Notes: generated by a model not told the origin, from the letters alone. 64,000 nucleotides of DNA from Bradyrhizobium sp. 195 (GCF_023101665.1 NZ_CP082161.1:3906001-3970000); one strand, 5' to 3'; counted from the stretch's first letter, positions 52,880-62,184 are shown. Translations and numbers: made by a program.

Positions 52880-54577
52880 GTGTACGACTTCATCATCGTG
52901 GGCGGCGGCTCGGCGGGGTCCGTGCTGGCCCACCGGCTCTCGGCGAAGAGCGCCAACAAGGTCCTGCTATGCGAAGCCGGGCAGGACACGCCGCCCGGCA
53001 ACGAGCCGGCCGAGATCAGAGACAGCTATCCCGGCACCGCCTATTTCGATCCGCGCTTCCACTGGACCGAGCTGAAGGTCACGACCCAGGTCGTCAGCCA
53101 CAACAATCCGCATGAAGCGCGGCCTCCGTTACGCAAATACGAGCAGGCGCGCGTGCTCGGCGGCGGTTCGTCGATCAACGGCCAGATGGCCAATCGCGGC
53201 GCACCGACCGATTACGACGAATGGGACGCGCGGGGCGCTACGGGCTGGAGCTGGAACGACGTGCTGCCCTTCTTCAAGAAGGTGGAGCGCGACCTCGATT
53301 TCGACGGTCCCTTCCACGGCAAGGACGGCAAGATCCCGGTTCGCCGGATTCCGCGCGAGCACTGGACGCGGCATTCGCAGGCCTTCGCCGAGGCGTTCCA
53401 GCAGGCCGGGCACCAGTTCGTGCCGGACCAGAACGGCGCGTTCGTCGACGGTTATTTTCCGGTGACGCATTCCAACCAGGCCGAGCAACGCGTCTCGGCC
53501 GCGATGGGTTATCTCGATCGCGACACCCGACAGCGCGCCAACCTCACGATCTCCACCAACACGCAAGTGAGAGAGCTGCTGTTCGAAGACACGCGGTGCG
53601 TCGGCGTGAAGGCGATGATTGACGGGCGCGAACAGGAATTCCGCGGGCGCGAGATCATTCTCTCCAGCGGCGCCATCCATTCGCCGGCGCATCTGCTCCG
53701 CGCCGGCATCGGCCCGGTCGGTCATCTCAAGGATCTCGGCATTCCCGTCCTGATGGGCTTGCCTGGCGTCGGCCAGCGCCTGATGGATCATCCCTCGATC
53801 TCGCTGTCCTCCTTCGTCCGCCGCGGCGCGCGCATGAACGAGCACACCAGGCGCCACATGCAGCTCGGTTTGCGATATTCTTCGGGGCTCGAAGGCGTGC
53901 CGAAGGGCGACATGTTCGTCGTCCTGCTCAGCAAGTCGGCCTGGCACGGGGTCGGGGAGCAGATCGGCTCGCTCTTGACCTTCGTCAACAAGACTTATTC
54001 CGAGACCGGGCAGGTCAAGCTTGCCTCGCGCGATCCCTCGGCAGAACCGATCGTCGAGTTCAATCTCCTGTCCGACCGGCGCGACCTCGATCGGCTGATG
54101 AGCGGCTTCCGCAAGATGGCGGCGGTGCAGATGAGCGACGTGGTCAAGGCGGTGACGGACAAGCCGTTCCCGGCCGCCTATACGGACAAGGTGCGCAAGA
54201 TCGGCGTGGTCAATACCAAAAACAGGATTCTGACCAAGATCGCCGCGGCCTTGATGGACGGGCCGGCGGCGCTGCGTCACTACATGATCGACAATTTCGT
54301 GGTCGAGGGATTTACCTTCGATCAGGTCATGAACGACGACGAGGCGCTGGAAGCCTTCGTGCGCAAGGCGACGATCGGCGTGTGGCACGCCTCGTGCTCA
54401 TGCCGCATGGGCCGGGCCGACGATCCGATGGCGGTGGTCGATACAGAAGGTCGCGTCAAGGGCATCCAGGGCCTGCGCGTCGTCGACGCCTCGATCTTCC
54501 CGGTGGTGCCATGCGCCAACACCAACTTCCCGGTCCTGATGTCGGCGGAGAAGATCGCGGCGGCGATCATGCAATAG
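52880..54577 (+). CDS. GMC family FAD-dependent oxidoreductase (choline dehydrogenase-like)
   Basis: 565 residues from a GTG at 52880 (GAGGAAG about 10 bases upstream). The FAD motif GGGSAGSVLAHRLS (8-21), the GMC signature 1 region VLGGGSSINGQMANRG (about 92-107) and the signature 2 region SSGAIHSPAHLLRAGIGP are present. The catalytic His lies in GVWHASCSCRMG and the C-terminal part has NTNFPVLM. It oxidises an alcohol to an aldehyde. It is in the carboxylase operon, suggesting a pathway in which an alcohol is oxidised and carboxylated, though its substrate is unknown. Confidence 0.9.
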   Translation: MYDFIIVGGGSAGSVLAHRLSAKSANKVLLCEAGQDTPPGNEPAEIRDSYPGTAYFDPRFHWTELKVTTQVVSHNNPHEARPPLRKYEQARVLGGGSSINGQMANRGAPTDYDEWDARGATGWSWNDVLPFFKKVERDLDFDGPFHGKDGKIPVRRIPREHWTRHSQAFAEAFQQAGHQFVPDQNGAFVDGYFPVTHSNQAEQRVSAAMGYLDRDTRQRANLTISTNTQVRELLFEDTRCVGVKAMIDGREQEFRGREIILSSGAIHSPAHLLRAGIGPVGHLKDLGIPVLMGLPGVGQRLMDHPSISLSSFVRRGARMNEHTRRHMQLGLRYSSGLEGVPKGDMFVVLLSKSAWHGVGEQIGSLLTFVNKTYSETGQVKLASRDPSAEPIVEFNLLSDRRDLDRLMSGFRKMAAVQMSDVVKAVTDKPFPAAYTDKVRKIGVVNTKNRILTKIAAALMDGPAALRHYMIDNFVVEGFTFDQVMNDDEALEAFVRKATIGVWHASCSCRMGRADDPMAVVDTEGRVKGIQGLRVVDASIFPVVPCANTNFPVLMSAEKIAAAIMQ

Positions 54578-54589
54578 CGTTGGCGGACC

Positions 54590-54679
54590 GCAGGATGGGT
54601 AGAGCGGAGCGACACCCATCAAGATGTCTCGGGCAAAGAGAGCGGTGATGGGTTTCGCAAGAGCTCTACCCATCCTACG
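54590..54679. repeat. Palindromic intergenic repeat, gcaggatgggtagagc family
   Basis: The left edge gcaggatgggtagagc and right edge gctctacccatcctacgc are complementary, with inner acccatcaagatg / tgatgggtt repeats. It fills almost the whole space between the GMC gene and the convergent FAD-linked oxidase gene, so it could act as a bidirectional transcription end. Confidence 0.75.
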
Positions 54680-54682
54680 CAA

Positions 54683-56158
54683 CTATAGCCGCAACACCTT
54701 GCCGGGATTCATGATGTTCTGCGGATCGAGCGCGCGCTTGATGGTTTGCATGATGTCGAGCTCGGTCTTCGAGCGGTAGTGGCTGAGCTCGTCGAGCTTG
54801 TCGATGCCGATGCCGTGTTCCGCCGAGATCGAGCCGCCCATGGACGTGATGAGATCGTTCACGGCCCGCGTGATCGCGGCCTTGTATTGGGTCAGTGTCT
54901 GCTGATCCATGCCGAGCGGCCCCATGAACGAAAAATGCAGGTTGCCGTCGCCGATGTGCCCCAAAGGATAGGGGCGAATGGCCGGGAGAATGTCGCACAC
55001 CGCCTTGAGCCCGAGGTCGATGAACTCCGGAATCCTGGAGATGGCCACTGACACGTCGTAGCTGAGTCCCGGCCCCTCGGCGCGGGAGGCCTCGGCGACG
55101 CTTTCGCGGATGCGCCACATGTTCTGCGATTGGCTTCCGGTCTGAGCGATCACCGCGTCGATCACGCGTCCGGCCTCGAGCTGCTGGCTAAGAAACTGCT
55201 CCATCTTCGCCGCGATGCCGTCAGCTCCGTCCTGGCGCGCCCGCGAGGACGACCATTCGAGCAGCAGGTACCATGGCGTGTCCGCCCGAAGCGGATCCTG
55301 CGTGCCGGGGATGTGGCGGAGCACCATGTCGATTGCGGCGCGGCTCATCAGCTCGCAGGAGCCGACATTGTCCTCGGATGCGCTATGGGCTTCCGACAGG
55401 ATCTCCAGCGCCGCGCGCGGATCCCGGATCGCCAGCCACGCGGTGCAGACGTCCTTGGGAGCCGGCCATAGCTTGAGCACGGCCTTCGTGATGATGCCGA
55501 GCGTTCCTTCGGCGCCCATGAAGAGATGCTTGAGGTCGTAGCCCGTATTGTCCTTCTTGAGCGCACGCAACCCGTCCCAGACCTCGCCGCTCGGCAGCAC
55601 GACCTCGAGGCCCAGGACGAGATTGCGGGCATTGCCATAGCGGAGCACCTGCACGCCGCCGGCGTTGGTCGACAGATTGCCGCCGATCATGCACGAGCCC
55701 TGGGCGCCAAGGCTGAGGGGCAGGAACCTGTCGTGCCGGCTTGCTGTCTCCTGAAGAGCCTGCAGCACGCAGCCGGCCTCGACCGTCATGGTGTAACCGG
55801 TGGCATCGACGTCCAGCACGCGGTTCATGCGGCCAAGCGACAACACGATGCCGGTGTGCGCGGGCCAGGGCGTGGCTCCGCCCATCAGCCCGGTGTTTCC
55901 ACCCTGCGGCACGATCGCGACCCCGTGTTCATGGCAGAGCCTGACCACCTTCGCGACCTCCTCGGTACTGCCAGGACGAACGACGGCTCCGGCCCCTCCA
56001 ACCAGCAGTCCGCGCCAGTCCGTCACGAACGGCTGCTTGCCGTGCTCGTCCTCGATGAGGCCCTTCTCACCGACGATCGCGCGCAGCGAATCGCGCATTT
56101 GGGCGGTCAGCGGAGCGGTTGGAATGATGGGTTCGGACGACGGACCGGCAGCCGGCAT
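54683..56158 (-). CDS. FAD-binding oxidoreductase (D-lactate / D-2-hydroxyglutarate dehydrogenase-like)
   Basis: 491 residues of the VAO/FAD-linked oxidase family. The FAD-binding part (about 55-235) contains PQGGNTGLMGGATP, GNLSTNAGG and FMGAEGTLGIIT; the C-terminal substrate and metal-binding part contains GHIGDGNLHFSF and SAEHGIG with metal-ligand His residues. Such enzymes oxidise D-2-hydroxyacids and pass electrons to the chain or ETF. It is a single gene with an inverted repeat 34 bases upstream of its start. The exact acid is not known. Confidence 0.9.
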   Translation of the reverse strand: MPAAGPSSEPIIPTAPLTAQMRDSLRAIVGEKGLIEDEHGKQPFVTDWRGLLVGGAGAVVRPGSTEEVAKVVRLCHEHGVAIVPQGGNTGLMGGATPWPAHTGIVLSLGRMNRVLDVDATGYTMTVEAGCVLQALQETASRHDRFLPLSLGAQGSCMIGGNLSTNAGGVQVLRYGNARNLVLGLEVVLPSGEVWDGLRALKKDNTGYDLKHLFMGAEGTLGIITKAVLKLWPAPKDVCTAWLAIRDPRAALEILSEAHSASEDNVGSCELMSRAAIDMVLRHIPGTQDPLRADTPWYLLLEWSSSRARQDGADGIAAKMEQFLSQQLEAGRVIDAVIAQTGSQSQNMWRIRESVAEASRAEGPGLSYDVSVAISRIPEFIDLGLKAVCDILPAIRPYPLGHIGDGNLHFSFMGPLGMDQQTLTQYKAAITRAVNDLITSMGGSISAEHGIGIDKLDELSHYRSKTELDIMQTIKRALDPQNIMNPGKVLRL

Positions 56159-56649
56159 TTATTTCCCCTGGGCGCATCTTGATGTGCATTGCGCACGTAA
56201 CGTGCGTCCGGGTATTGTCCACGTTTGCGCTGTGGAGTCTAACGGCAAGATGGCTCCGGCCCGCAAGGCCCGGCGAGCAGGGCGCCTTGCGCCGGCGGCC
56301 GTGCAGGGGACGTTTCGGATTTCCTGTTTGAGCCGCGCCGCTACCGGCGCCGGACGCGCGCTCGGTCGGCCGGCGCAATTGCTTTCTTCCGGTATTTTAC
56401 GGGTGTTCCTAACCGTTTACCGCCAATCTCTGCGATCGCATTTAAGCGACATTAATGATGCTTTCTCGATATGAGACATCTCGATCCCGTGCGGTTCCGG
56501 TTTGCGAATGGCCCGTAAGTGTTGATTAACGGAGCGCTCGACATATTCCGCCCATGACGGACGAGTGTTGGGATCGCCTCCCGGCAACCTCTTCCGTCGG
56601 TTTTAGGGAAAGGGCCGCTGCCGCAATGACGGCAGTAAGGATGAACCTC
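56159..56649. other. Divergent intergenic region with a perfect inverted repeat (56192-56206)
   Basis: CGCACG-taa-CGTGCG (56192-56206) lies 34 bases before the reverse-strand FAD oxidase start and is a likely operator. The rest, up to the TadG start, has an AT-rich block at about 56385-56475 that may hold promoters. No gene or RNA was recognised. Confidence 0.4.
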
Positions 56650-58071
56650 ATGCTCCGCCGCGCAGTGCTCGGTTTCGCGACAGACCGGAAGGCCAACGTC
56701 GCCATCATTTTCGCGCTGACGCTGGTTCCTATCATCTTTCTGCTGGGGATGACGCTCGACTACACGCTCGCCCTGCGCAAGCGGGAGCAGTTGAACGCGG
56801 CTGCCGACGCGGCCGCGATCGCGGCCGTGAGGCCGGCGATGCTGACGCAGACCAATAGCGATACCATCAAGGAGACCGCGAAGGCCGTCTTTGCCGCCAA
56901 GGCGAATCTTCCCGGGCTGGCGGCCACGCCGACGCCGACGGTCACGGTCACCGATTCCGGTCTCGCGCGGACCATCACGGTGTCCTACACCGCGGAGTCC
57001 GTCAACAATTTCCCGGGCGTTCTCGGCAAGCAGACTTGGCAGGTGGCCGGTTCGGCGATCGCGAAGGCGTCGAGCGCGCCCAACATGAATTTCTACCTGT
57101 TGCTGGATGATTCCCCGTCGATGGCGCTGGCGGCGACCCAGGGCGACATCGACAACATGGTTCTCGCCACGAAGACCCAACCCACCTACGCGAGGAATTG
57201 TGCATTCGCCTGTCATGAGGCGCATCCCAACAACGCTGCCCCCAGCTCGACGAACAAGGACAACCTCACGGTCGCGCGCGCGAACAACATCACGCTGCGG
57301 ATCGATCTCGTGACCAATGCCGTCAAGCAGTTGATGGTCGGACCCTGGACGTGCCCTCAGTCGGGCACGTCGGGCGGCGTCATGCAGTGCATGTCGGCGC
57401 TCAACAATACGACCTACAAGGCGGCCATCTACACCTTCGACTACGCCCTGAACACGATCCAGACGCTGACCACCCCGACCACGGCCGGCACGAAGATCGG
57501 CAACATTCAGCTCCTGACGGTCGACCACCAGAACTGCCCCGTTCTCAACGGTTCGGGCGGCTGCATCTACACCACCGACTACGGCACCGATATCTCGAAG
57601 GGGCTGACGGACCTCAACACCATCATGCCCAATCCCGGCGACGGTAGCGCGACCGGTACGCCGCAGGAAGTGGTCTTCCTCGTCACCGACGGCGTCGAGG
57701 ACAAGCTCATCCCGAAGTCGGGGGGCAGCTGTGACCCCAACGCTACCTATCCGCTTCCGTCAGCCAACTCCACGACTGCGCGATGCCAGCAACCGCTTAA
57801 TACGGCGATATGCGACACGATCAAGAATCGAAACATTCGTATCGCGATCCTCTACACCGAGTACCTGGAACTGCCGAGCGACGGCTGGTACACCAGCCGT
57901 ATCTCGCAGTTCAACAATCCGTCCTCATCGACGGGCACGATCGCGCAACGGCTGCAATCCTGTGCGTCACCGGGCCTGTACGCAAATGTCAAGAATGGTG
58001 GCGACATCAACAAGGCTCTGACGGACCTGTTCATCAAGGTTGCGTCCAGCACGGCCAGCCTCGTGAAGTAG
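56650..58071 (+). CDS. tadG: TadG-like pilus assembly protein with vWA domain
   Basis: About 473 residues from ATG 56650 (AAGGA upstream); frames from ATG 56554, 56626 or 56641 give longer N-termini but less support. The TadE/G hydrophobic segment is ANVAIIFALTLVPIIFLLGMTLDY. A von Willebrand A-like region follows: the metal-ion motif LLLDDSPSM (D-x-S-x-S type) and VVFLVTDGVED, with many Cys residues (CAFACHE, CPVLNGSGGC) that imply periplasmic disulfides. TadG is a minor component of Flp/Tad pili. Two TadE-like genes follow; the rest of the tad locus is not in the window. Confidence 0.85.
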   Translation: MLRRAVLGFATDRKANVAIIFALTLVPIIFLLGMTLDYTLALRKREQLNAAADAAAIAAVRPAMLTQTNSDTIKETAKAVFAAKANLPGLAATPTPTVTVTDSGLARTITVSYTAESVNNFPGVLGKQTWQVAGSAIAKASSAPNMNFYLLLDDSPSMALAATQGDIDNMVLATKTQPTYARNCAFACHEAHPNNAAPSSTNKDNLTVARANNITLRIDLVTNAVKQLMVGPWTCPQSGTSGGVMQCMSALNNTTYKAAIYTFDYALNTIQTLTTPTTAGTKIGNIQLLTVDHQNCPVLNGSGGCIYTTDYGTDISKGLTDLNTIMPNPGDGSATGTPQEVVFLVTDGVEDKLIPKSGGSCDPNATYPLPSANSTTARCQQPLNTAICDTIKNRNIRIAILYTEYLELPSDGWYTSRISQFNNPSSSTGTIAQRLQSCASPGLYANVKNGGDINKALTDLFIKVASSTASLVK

Positions 58072-58081
58072 GGAAAGGGCC

Positions 58082-58639
58082 ATGTTCGGATACGGTTCGA
58101 CCATCATCAGACGCCGCAATCGCTGCGCCGCATTCGCGCGGGACAGCAGGGGCGCCACGGCCGTCGAGTTCGCGCTCGTCGCCGCGCCGTTTCTCGCCCT
58201 CGTCATCGCACTCATTCAGACGTTTCTGGTCTTCTTCGCCCAGCAGATGCTCGAATCCGTCGTGCGCCAATCGGCGCGGCTTGTCATGACTGGACAGGTT
58301 CAGTCCGCGAACATGACGCAGGCCGTTTTCAAGCAGAAGGTCTGCGACCAGGTCGTGATCCTGTTCACTTGCAACGGCCTGATGATCGACATGCAGGTCG
58401 CGACCTCGTGGAATTCCGCGAACACGGCGTTGCCGACCCTGACCTACGATGCATCGGGCAAGGTCTCCAATGTCTGGCAGTACGATCCGGGCGACGCCGG
58501 CGATATCGTCGTGCTCCGCGTGATGTACGAGTGGCCGGTCGTCCTCGGCCCGCTCGGTTTCAACCTCTCGAATCTCAGCAACGGCAATCGGCTGATCATG
58601 TCGTCTGCCGCGTTCCAGAACGAGCCAGGAGCTACCTGA
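58082..58639 (+). CDS. tadE: TadE-like pseudopilin protein
   Basis: 185 residues. The N-terminal motif RGATAVEFALVAAPFLALVIALIQ carries the conserved Glu within the membrane helix of TadE-like pseudopilins. The remainder is periplasmic with two Cys (KVCDQ, LFTCNG). It helps assemble Flp/Tad pili. It lies 10 bases after the TadG gene and its TGA overlaps the ATG of the next gene (TGATG), so the three are one operon. Confidence 0.88.
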   Translation: MFGYGSTIIRRRNRCAAFARDSRGATAVEFALVAAPFLALVIALIQTFLVFFAQQMLESVVRQSARLVMTGQVQSANMTQAVFKQKVCDQVVILFTCNGLMIDMQVATSWNSANTALPTLTYDASGKVSNVWQYDPGDAGDIVVLRVMYEWPVVLGPLGFNLSNLSNGNRLIMSSAAFQNEPGAT

Positions 58640-59298
58640 TGATCTCCGCCCTGTCGTCTCGCGCCCGGCACCTGTTGACCGATGTCCGCGCCGTTGCAGC
58701 GACGGAGTTCGCCATCGTGACGCCGTTCATGCTGGTGCTCTATATCGGTGGCGTCGAGCTCGGCAACGGGCTCGCCATGAACGTCAAGGTCAGCGCGACC
58801 GCGCACAGTGTCGCCGACATGATCACGCAGAACACCGCCGTTAGCACGACCCAGATGGACGGCATTCTCGCGGCCGCGAGTGCCATCATGGCTCCATATC
58901 CCACCAAGAATGGCAGCTCCTCCTTGATGACGATCACGGTCTCGCAGGTCTCGACGGACAGCAACGGCAATGCCACGGTGCGATGGAGCAAGTCCACAAG
59001 CTCCTCGGGCGCGCGAACCGTCGGTCAGCAGATGACCTTGTCTTCTTTTACCGCGCCAGGCGGCACCACCAATGCCAACATCTCCCTCATCCTGAGCGAG
59101 GTGTCTTATGACTACACGCCCAACCTCGGCTTCACCATCGCCGGCACCATCAAGCTGTCCGACAGCTACTATCTGTTCCCGCGCTGCTCGACCAACGGCC
59201 CGGGCGGCTCCTCGAGCTTTCCCTATTACGACGTGAAATATGGAACGGGGGTGACCACCTGCACCTGCGTCCAGCATTTGCAGCAGAAGACCTGCTAG
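58639..59298 (+). CDS. TadE/TadG-like pilus assembly protein
   Basis: 219 residues from ATG 58639. The helix AATEFAIVTPFMLVLYIGGVELG holds the TadE-type Glu. The exported part (TAHSVADMITQNTAVSTTQ, SYDYTPNLGF) matches TadE/TadG-like proteins and ends with Cys residues (CTCVQHLQQKTC). It is the third gene of the small pilus-like operon, starting 1 base into the previous stop. Function in pilus assembly is inferred from family. Confidence 0.85.
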   Translation: MISALSSRARHLLTDVRAVAATEFAIVTPFMLVLYIGGVELGNGLAMNVKVSATAHSVADMITQNTAVSTTQMDGILAAASAIMAPYPTKNGSSSLMTITVSQVSTDSNGNATVRWSKSTSSSGARTVGQQMTLSSFTAPGGTTNANISLILSEVSYDYTPNLGFTIAGTIKLSDSYYLFPRCSTNGPGGSSSFPYYDVKYGTGVTTCTCVQHLQQKTC

Positions 59299-59573
59299 CC
59301 TCACGGGGGCGCGGGGCAGGGCGATCGCACACGGCATTTGCGCGAGTTGAGCGCGCGCCTCGTCCTTGCGGGCGTCTCGAAGGATGGCCACAGGCCAAAT
59401 CGCCCATATGCGATTGCCCGCGGGAGCGGCACTCCTTCGCACGTCGAAGTAAGGCCCGCCAAGGCATGCTCGCATTCACCCGCGAGCGGCGCCGGTACAC
59501 TGTCGCTGCACAGGCTCGGCAGCGCATTCAGCCGACGGTTGATTTTCCAAACCGATCGGTCTAATTAATCTCC
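59299..59573. promoter_or_regulatory. Intergenic region with partial repeat and AcuR-type operator/promoter (59539-59569)
   Basis: At 59368-59388 a 20-base fragment of the right arm of the 49869-49982 repeat recurs. Before the TetR gene a perfect palindrome ACCGATCGGT (59551-59560) sits between TTGATT (59539-59544) and an AT-rich -10-like patch, 13 bases before the ATG, so a repressor there would block transcription. The start has no clear ribosome-binding site, which suits a short-leader message. Confidence 0.5.
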
Positions 59574-60236
59574 ATGAGCAGCGAAGCCCCGGTTTCAGAG
59601 CCGCCTCGACGAGGTCGTCCTCCGAAGGATCAGTCGCAGCCGAACGCGCCGCGCGCCCGCTTGCTGCGCACGGGCCTGGCGATTCTGACTGAAAAGGGAT
59701 TCAGCGCCGTCGGCGTGGAGGAGATCCTGGCCTCCGCCGACGTGCCGAAGGGGTCGTTCTATCACTACTTCGGCAGCAAGGAGGCTTTTGGTCTCGCGCT
59801 GATCGATGCTTATGCCGCCTATTTCGCCCGCAAGCTGGATCGATGGTTCGACGATGCAGAGCGGGCTCCGCTGGAGCGCCTGCGCAATTTCATCGCAGAC
59901 GCCCGCTCGGGCATGGCTCGCTACGGCTATCGACGCGGCTGTCTCGTCGGCAATCTCGGACAGGAGATGGGGGCGCTGCCGGAACCGTTCCGAAAGCGCC
60001 TGGCTGCCGTTTTCAGGGATTGGGAGATGCGGACCTCACGCTGCCTCCGCTTGGCGCAGGAGACGGGCGACATCCCCAAGGGTATCGATTGCGATAGCCT
60101 CGCGCATTTCTTCTGGATCGGCTGGGAAGGTGCGGTGCTGCGGGCGAAGCTGGAAAGACGCCCCGATGCGCTCGACGTCTTCGCGCGAGGATTTCTCGCG
60201 ATGATCCAGGCCAAACAAAAGGATCCACGACGGTGA
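59574..60236 (+). CDS. TetR/AcrR family regulator, AcuR-like
   Basis: 220 residues. A basic N-terminal tail (PRRGRPP) leads to the HTH (about 48-67; VEEILASADVPKGSFYHYF). The effector domain shows MARYGYRRGCLVGNLGQEMGALPE and FWIGWEGAVLRAKLE, which closely follow AcuR, the regulator of acrylate/DMSP genes in Rhodobacter. A palindrome lies right before the gene, so it likely represses itself and the genes downstream (60337 onward). The real inducer could be an acryloyl-type or other small acid or its CoA ester. Confidence 0.9.
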   Translation: MSSEAPVSEPPRRGRPPKDQSQPNAPRARLLRTGLAILTEKGFSAVGVEEILASADVPKGSFYHYFGSKEAFGLALIDAYAAYFARKLDRWFDDAERAPLERLRNFIADARSGMARYGYRRGCLVGNLGQEMGALPEPFRKRLAAVFRDWEMRTSRCLRLAQETGDIPKGIDCDSLAHFFWIGWEGAVLRAKLERRPDALDVFARGFLAMIQAKQKDPRR

Positions 60237-60336
60237 GCAATAGTTTCAGAGCGATCCTGATCGAGTTGCCGCTGCGGTGCGGGGACGCGTGATCGTACCG
60301 ATTTCCATCTGACTAACACCGAGGATAACCATCGCC

Positions 60337-60912
60337 ATGACCCAGGCACTTGCAATCAGCCGCTTTCCCGTCCCTGATCTGGCCGACATGCCGGACGACA
60401 TCCGGGCCCGGATCCTGGCTGTCCAGGAGAAGTCCGGCTTCATTCCGAACGTGTTTCTCGTGCTCGCGCACCGGCCGGACGAGTTTCGCGCGTTCTTTGC
60501 CTATCACGATGCGCTGATGGACAAGCCCGGCAATCTCACCAAGGCCGAGCGGGAAATGATCGTGGTTGCGACCAGCAATCTCAATCAGTGCCAGTATTGC
60601 GTCGTCGCGCATGGCGCGATCCTGCGCATCCGCGCGAAGGATCCGCTGATCGCCGATCAGGTCGCGGTCAACTACCGCAAGGCTGACATCACCGATCGGC
60701 AGAAGGCGATGCTCGATTTCGCCGTGCGCGTCTCGACCGAGGCCTACAAGGTTTCCGAAGCCGATTTCGCCACTCTGAAATCGCACGGCTTCACGGAAGA
60801 CGACATGTGGGACATCGCCGCGATCTCGGCCTTCTTCGGCCTCTCCAACCGGATTGCCAACGTCACCAGCATGCGTCCGAACCCAGAATTCTACAGCATG
60901 GGACGCGGCTGA
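60337..60912 (+). CDS. Peroxidase-related CMD/AhpD-like protein
   Basis: 191 residues. The CMD domain has the CxxC pair C85-Q-Y-C88 with H92 (NQCQYCVVAHG), the AhpD-type redox motif, preceded by ERE (71-73). The N-terminus and length match the uncharacterised peroxidase-related enzyme group. It could reduce peroxides or disulfides with a partner. It lies 100 bases after the AcuR-like gene and 57 before the acyl-CoA dehydrogenase; a shared transcript is likely. Confidence 0.88.
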   Translation: MTQALAISRFPVPDLADMPDDIRARILAVQEKSGFIPNVFLVLAHRPDEFRAFFAYHDALMDKPGNLTKAEREMIVVATSNLNQCQYCVVAHGAILRIRAKDPLIADQVAVNYRKADITDRQKAMLDFAVRVSTEAYKVSEADFATLKSHGFTEDDMWDIAAISAFFGLSNRIANVTSMRPNPEFYSMGRG

Positions 60913-60969
60913 CGGGGCTGACTGACATCTTCGGCAAACACGCTCGTCCGTGCGGAATGGAGAACGGTC

Positions 60970-62184
60970 ATGGAACTCTCATCCCGGCAACTGGCCTTGC
61001 AGGAAAGGGCTGCGGCGCTCTCGAACGGGATGATACGCACGCGTGCTGCCGACATCGATCAGTCGCGTGAATATCCATGGGACGTCGTCGAGGCGCTGAA
61101 GGCCGAGCGCTTCATGGGAATGACCATCCCGCCGGAATATGGCGGCGAGGGTCGAAGCTTCCTCGACACGGTGTTGGTCATCGAGGAAATCGCCCGGTCC
61201 TGTACCGTCTCCGCGCGCATCGTGGTCGAAGCCAACATGGGCGCCATCTCGACCGTCATGGCCTATGGGACCGAGGCGCAGAAGAAGCGCGCTGCCGATC
61301 TCGTCCTCGGAGGCGACAAGCCGGCCATTTGCATCACGGAGCCCGACGCGGGGAGCGATGCGAGCGGAATGACCACGCGAGCCGACAAACGTGGCAATCG
61401 CTACGTGCTCAACGGCAGGAAGCATTGGATCACCGGCGCCGGAATATCCCGTCTCCACCTGATCTTTGCACGCGTGTTCGATGAGAGCGGAGAGGAGCTG
61501 GGCGTCGGCGGCTTCCTGGCCATACGCGGCGAGGCGCAAGGGCTCCGCGTCAGCAAGCGCGAAACGACGATGGGGCTGTGCGGCATGCCCGAGGGCGAGC
61601 TCGTCTTCGAGGACCTCGAGATCACGCCGGACATGGTGCTGCTGCCGCCATCGGGCTTCAAGCGCGGCTTTGCCGACCTCATCAATGCCTACAACAGTCA
61701 GCGCGTCGGCGCCGGCACGGTCGCCATGGGGATTGCGGCGGGCGCACTGGAGCACGCCATCGCATGGGCGAAGACGCGCGAGCAGTTCGGCCGGCCGATC
61801 GGCGAGTTTCAAGGTCTGCACTGGATGCTCGCCGATATGCAGACGCAGCTGACCGCATCGCGCCTGATGCTGCACGCGGCGGCTCTTTCGCGCGGGCCGG
61901 GCGGCAGCGCATTTCCCGATCCGATGCTTGCCGCCCAGGCGAAGATCTTTGCCTCGGAAGCCGCGATCAAGATCGTCAACGATGCCCTGCAGGTGTTCGG
62001 AGCGCGCGGCTATTCGCGCGACTTTCCGCTCGAACGCATGGCGCGCGATGTCCGCATGTTCACGATCGGCGGCGGCACGGCTCAGGTGCTGCGCACTTTG
62101 GTCGCGGGCAGAGTCCTGGGCTGGAAGCTGCCGCAGACGCGCGATGGCTACGTCGCGTCGAGGGACCTTACGGAAAAGAACTAA
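60970..62184 (+). CDS. Acyl-CoA dehydrogenase family protein with altered active site
   Basis: 404 residues. FAD-binding and acyl-CoA folds are clear: CITEPDAGSDASGM (about 118-131), WITGAG, REQFGRPIGEFQ, VFGARGYSRDFPLERMARD. The catalytic Glu of most acyl-CoA dehydrogenases (in the EGT motif after RMxRD) is replaced: the sequence reads TIGGGTAQ. The alternate position used by isovaleryl/long-chain types, before an Arg, reads SQRVG. Neither site has Glu, so normal alpha,beta-dehydrogenation may not occur. It lies with two CoA-transferase-fold subunits downstream. Confidence 0.88.
   Translation: MELSSRQLALQERAAALSNGMIRTRAADIDQSREYPWDVVEALKAERFMGMTIPPEYGGEGRSFLDTVLVIEEIARSCTVSARIVVEANMGAISTVMAYGTEAQKKRAADLVLGGDKPAICITEPDAGSDASGMTTRADKRGNRYVLNGRKHWITGAGISRLHLIFARVFDESGEELGVGGFLAIRGEAQGLRVSKRETTMGLCGMPEGELVFEDLEITPDMVLLPPSGFKRGFADLINAYNSQRVGAGTVAMGIAAGALEHAIAWAKTREQFGRPIGEFQGLHWMLADMQTQLTASRLMLHAAALSRGPGGSAFPDPMLAAQAKIFASEAAIKIVNDALQVFGARGYSRDFPLERMARDVRMFTIGGGTAQVLRTLVAGRVLGWKLPQTRDGYVASRDLTEKN

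Noticed and set aside
53129..54388. 419-codon reverse open frame over the GMC oxidoreductase
   Set aside because: Antisense shadow of a well-supported gene.
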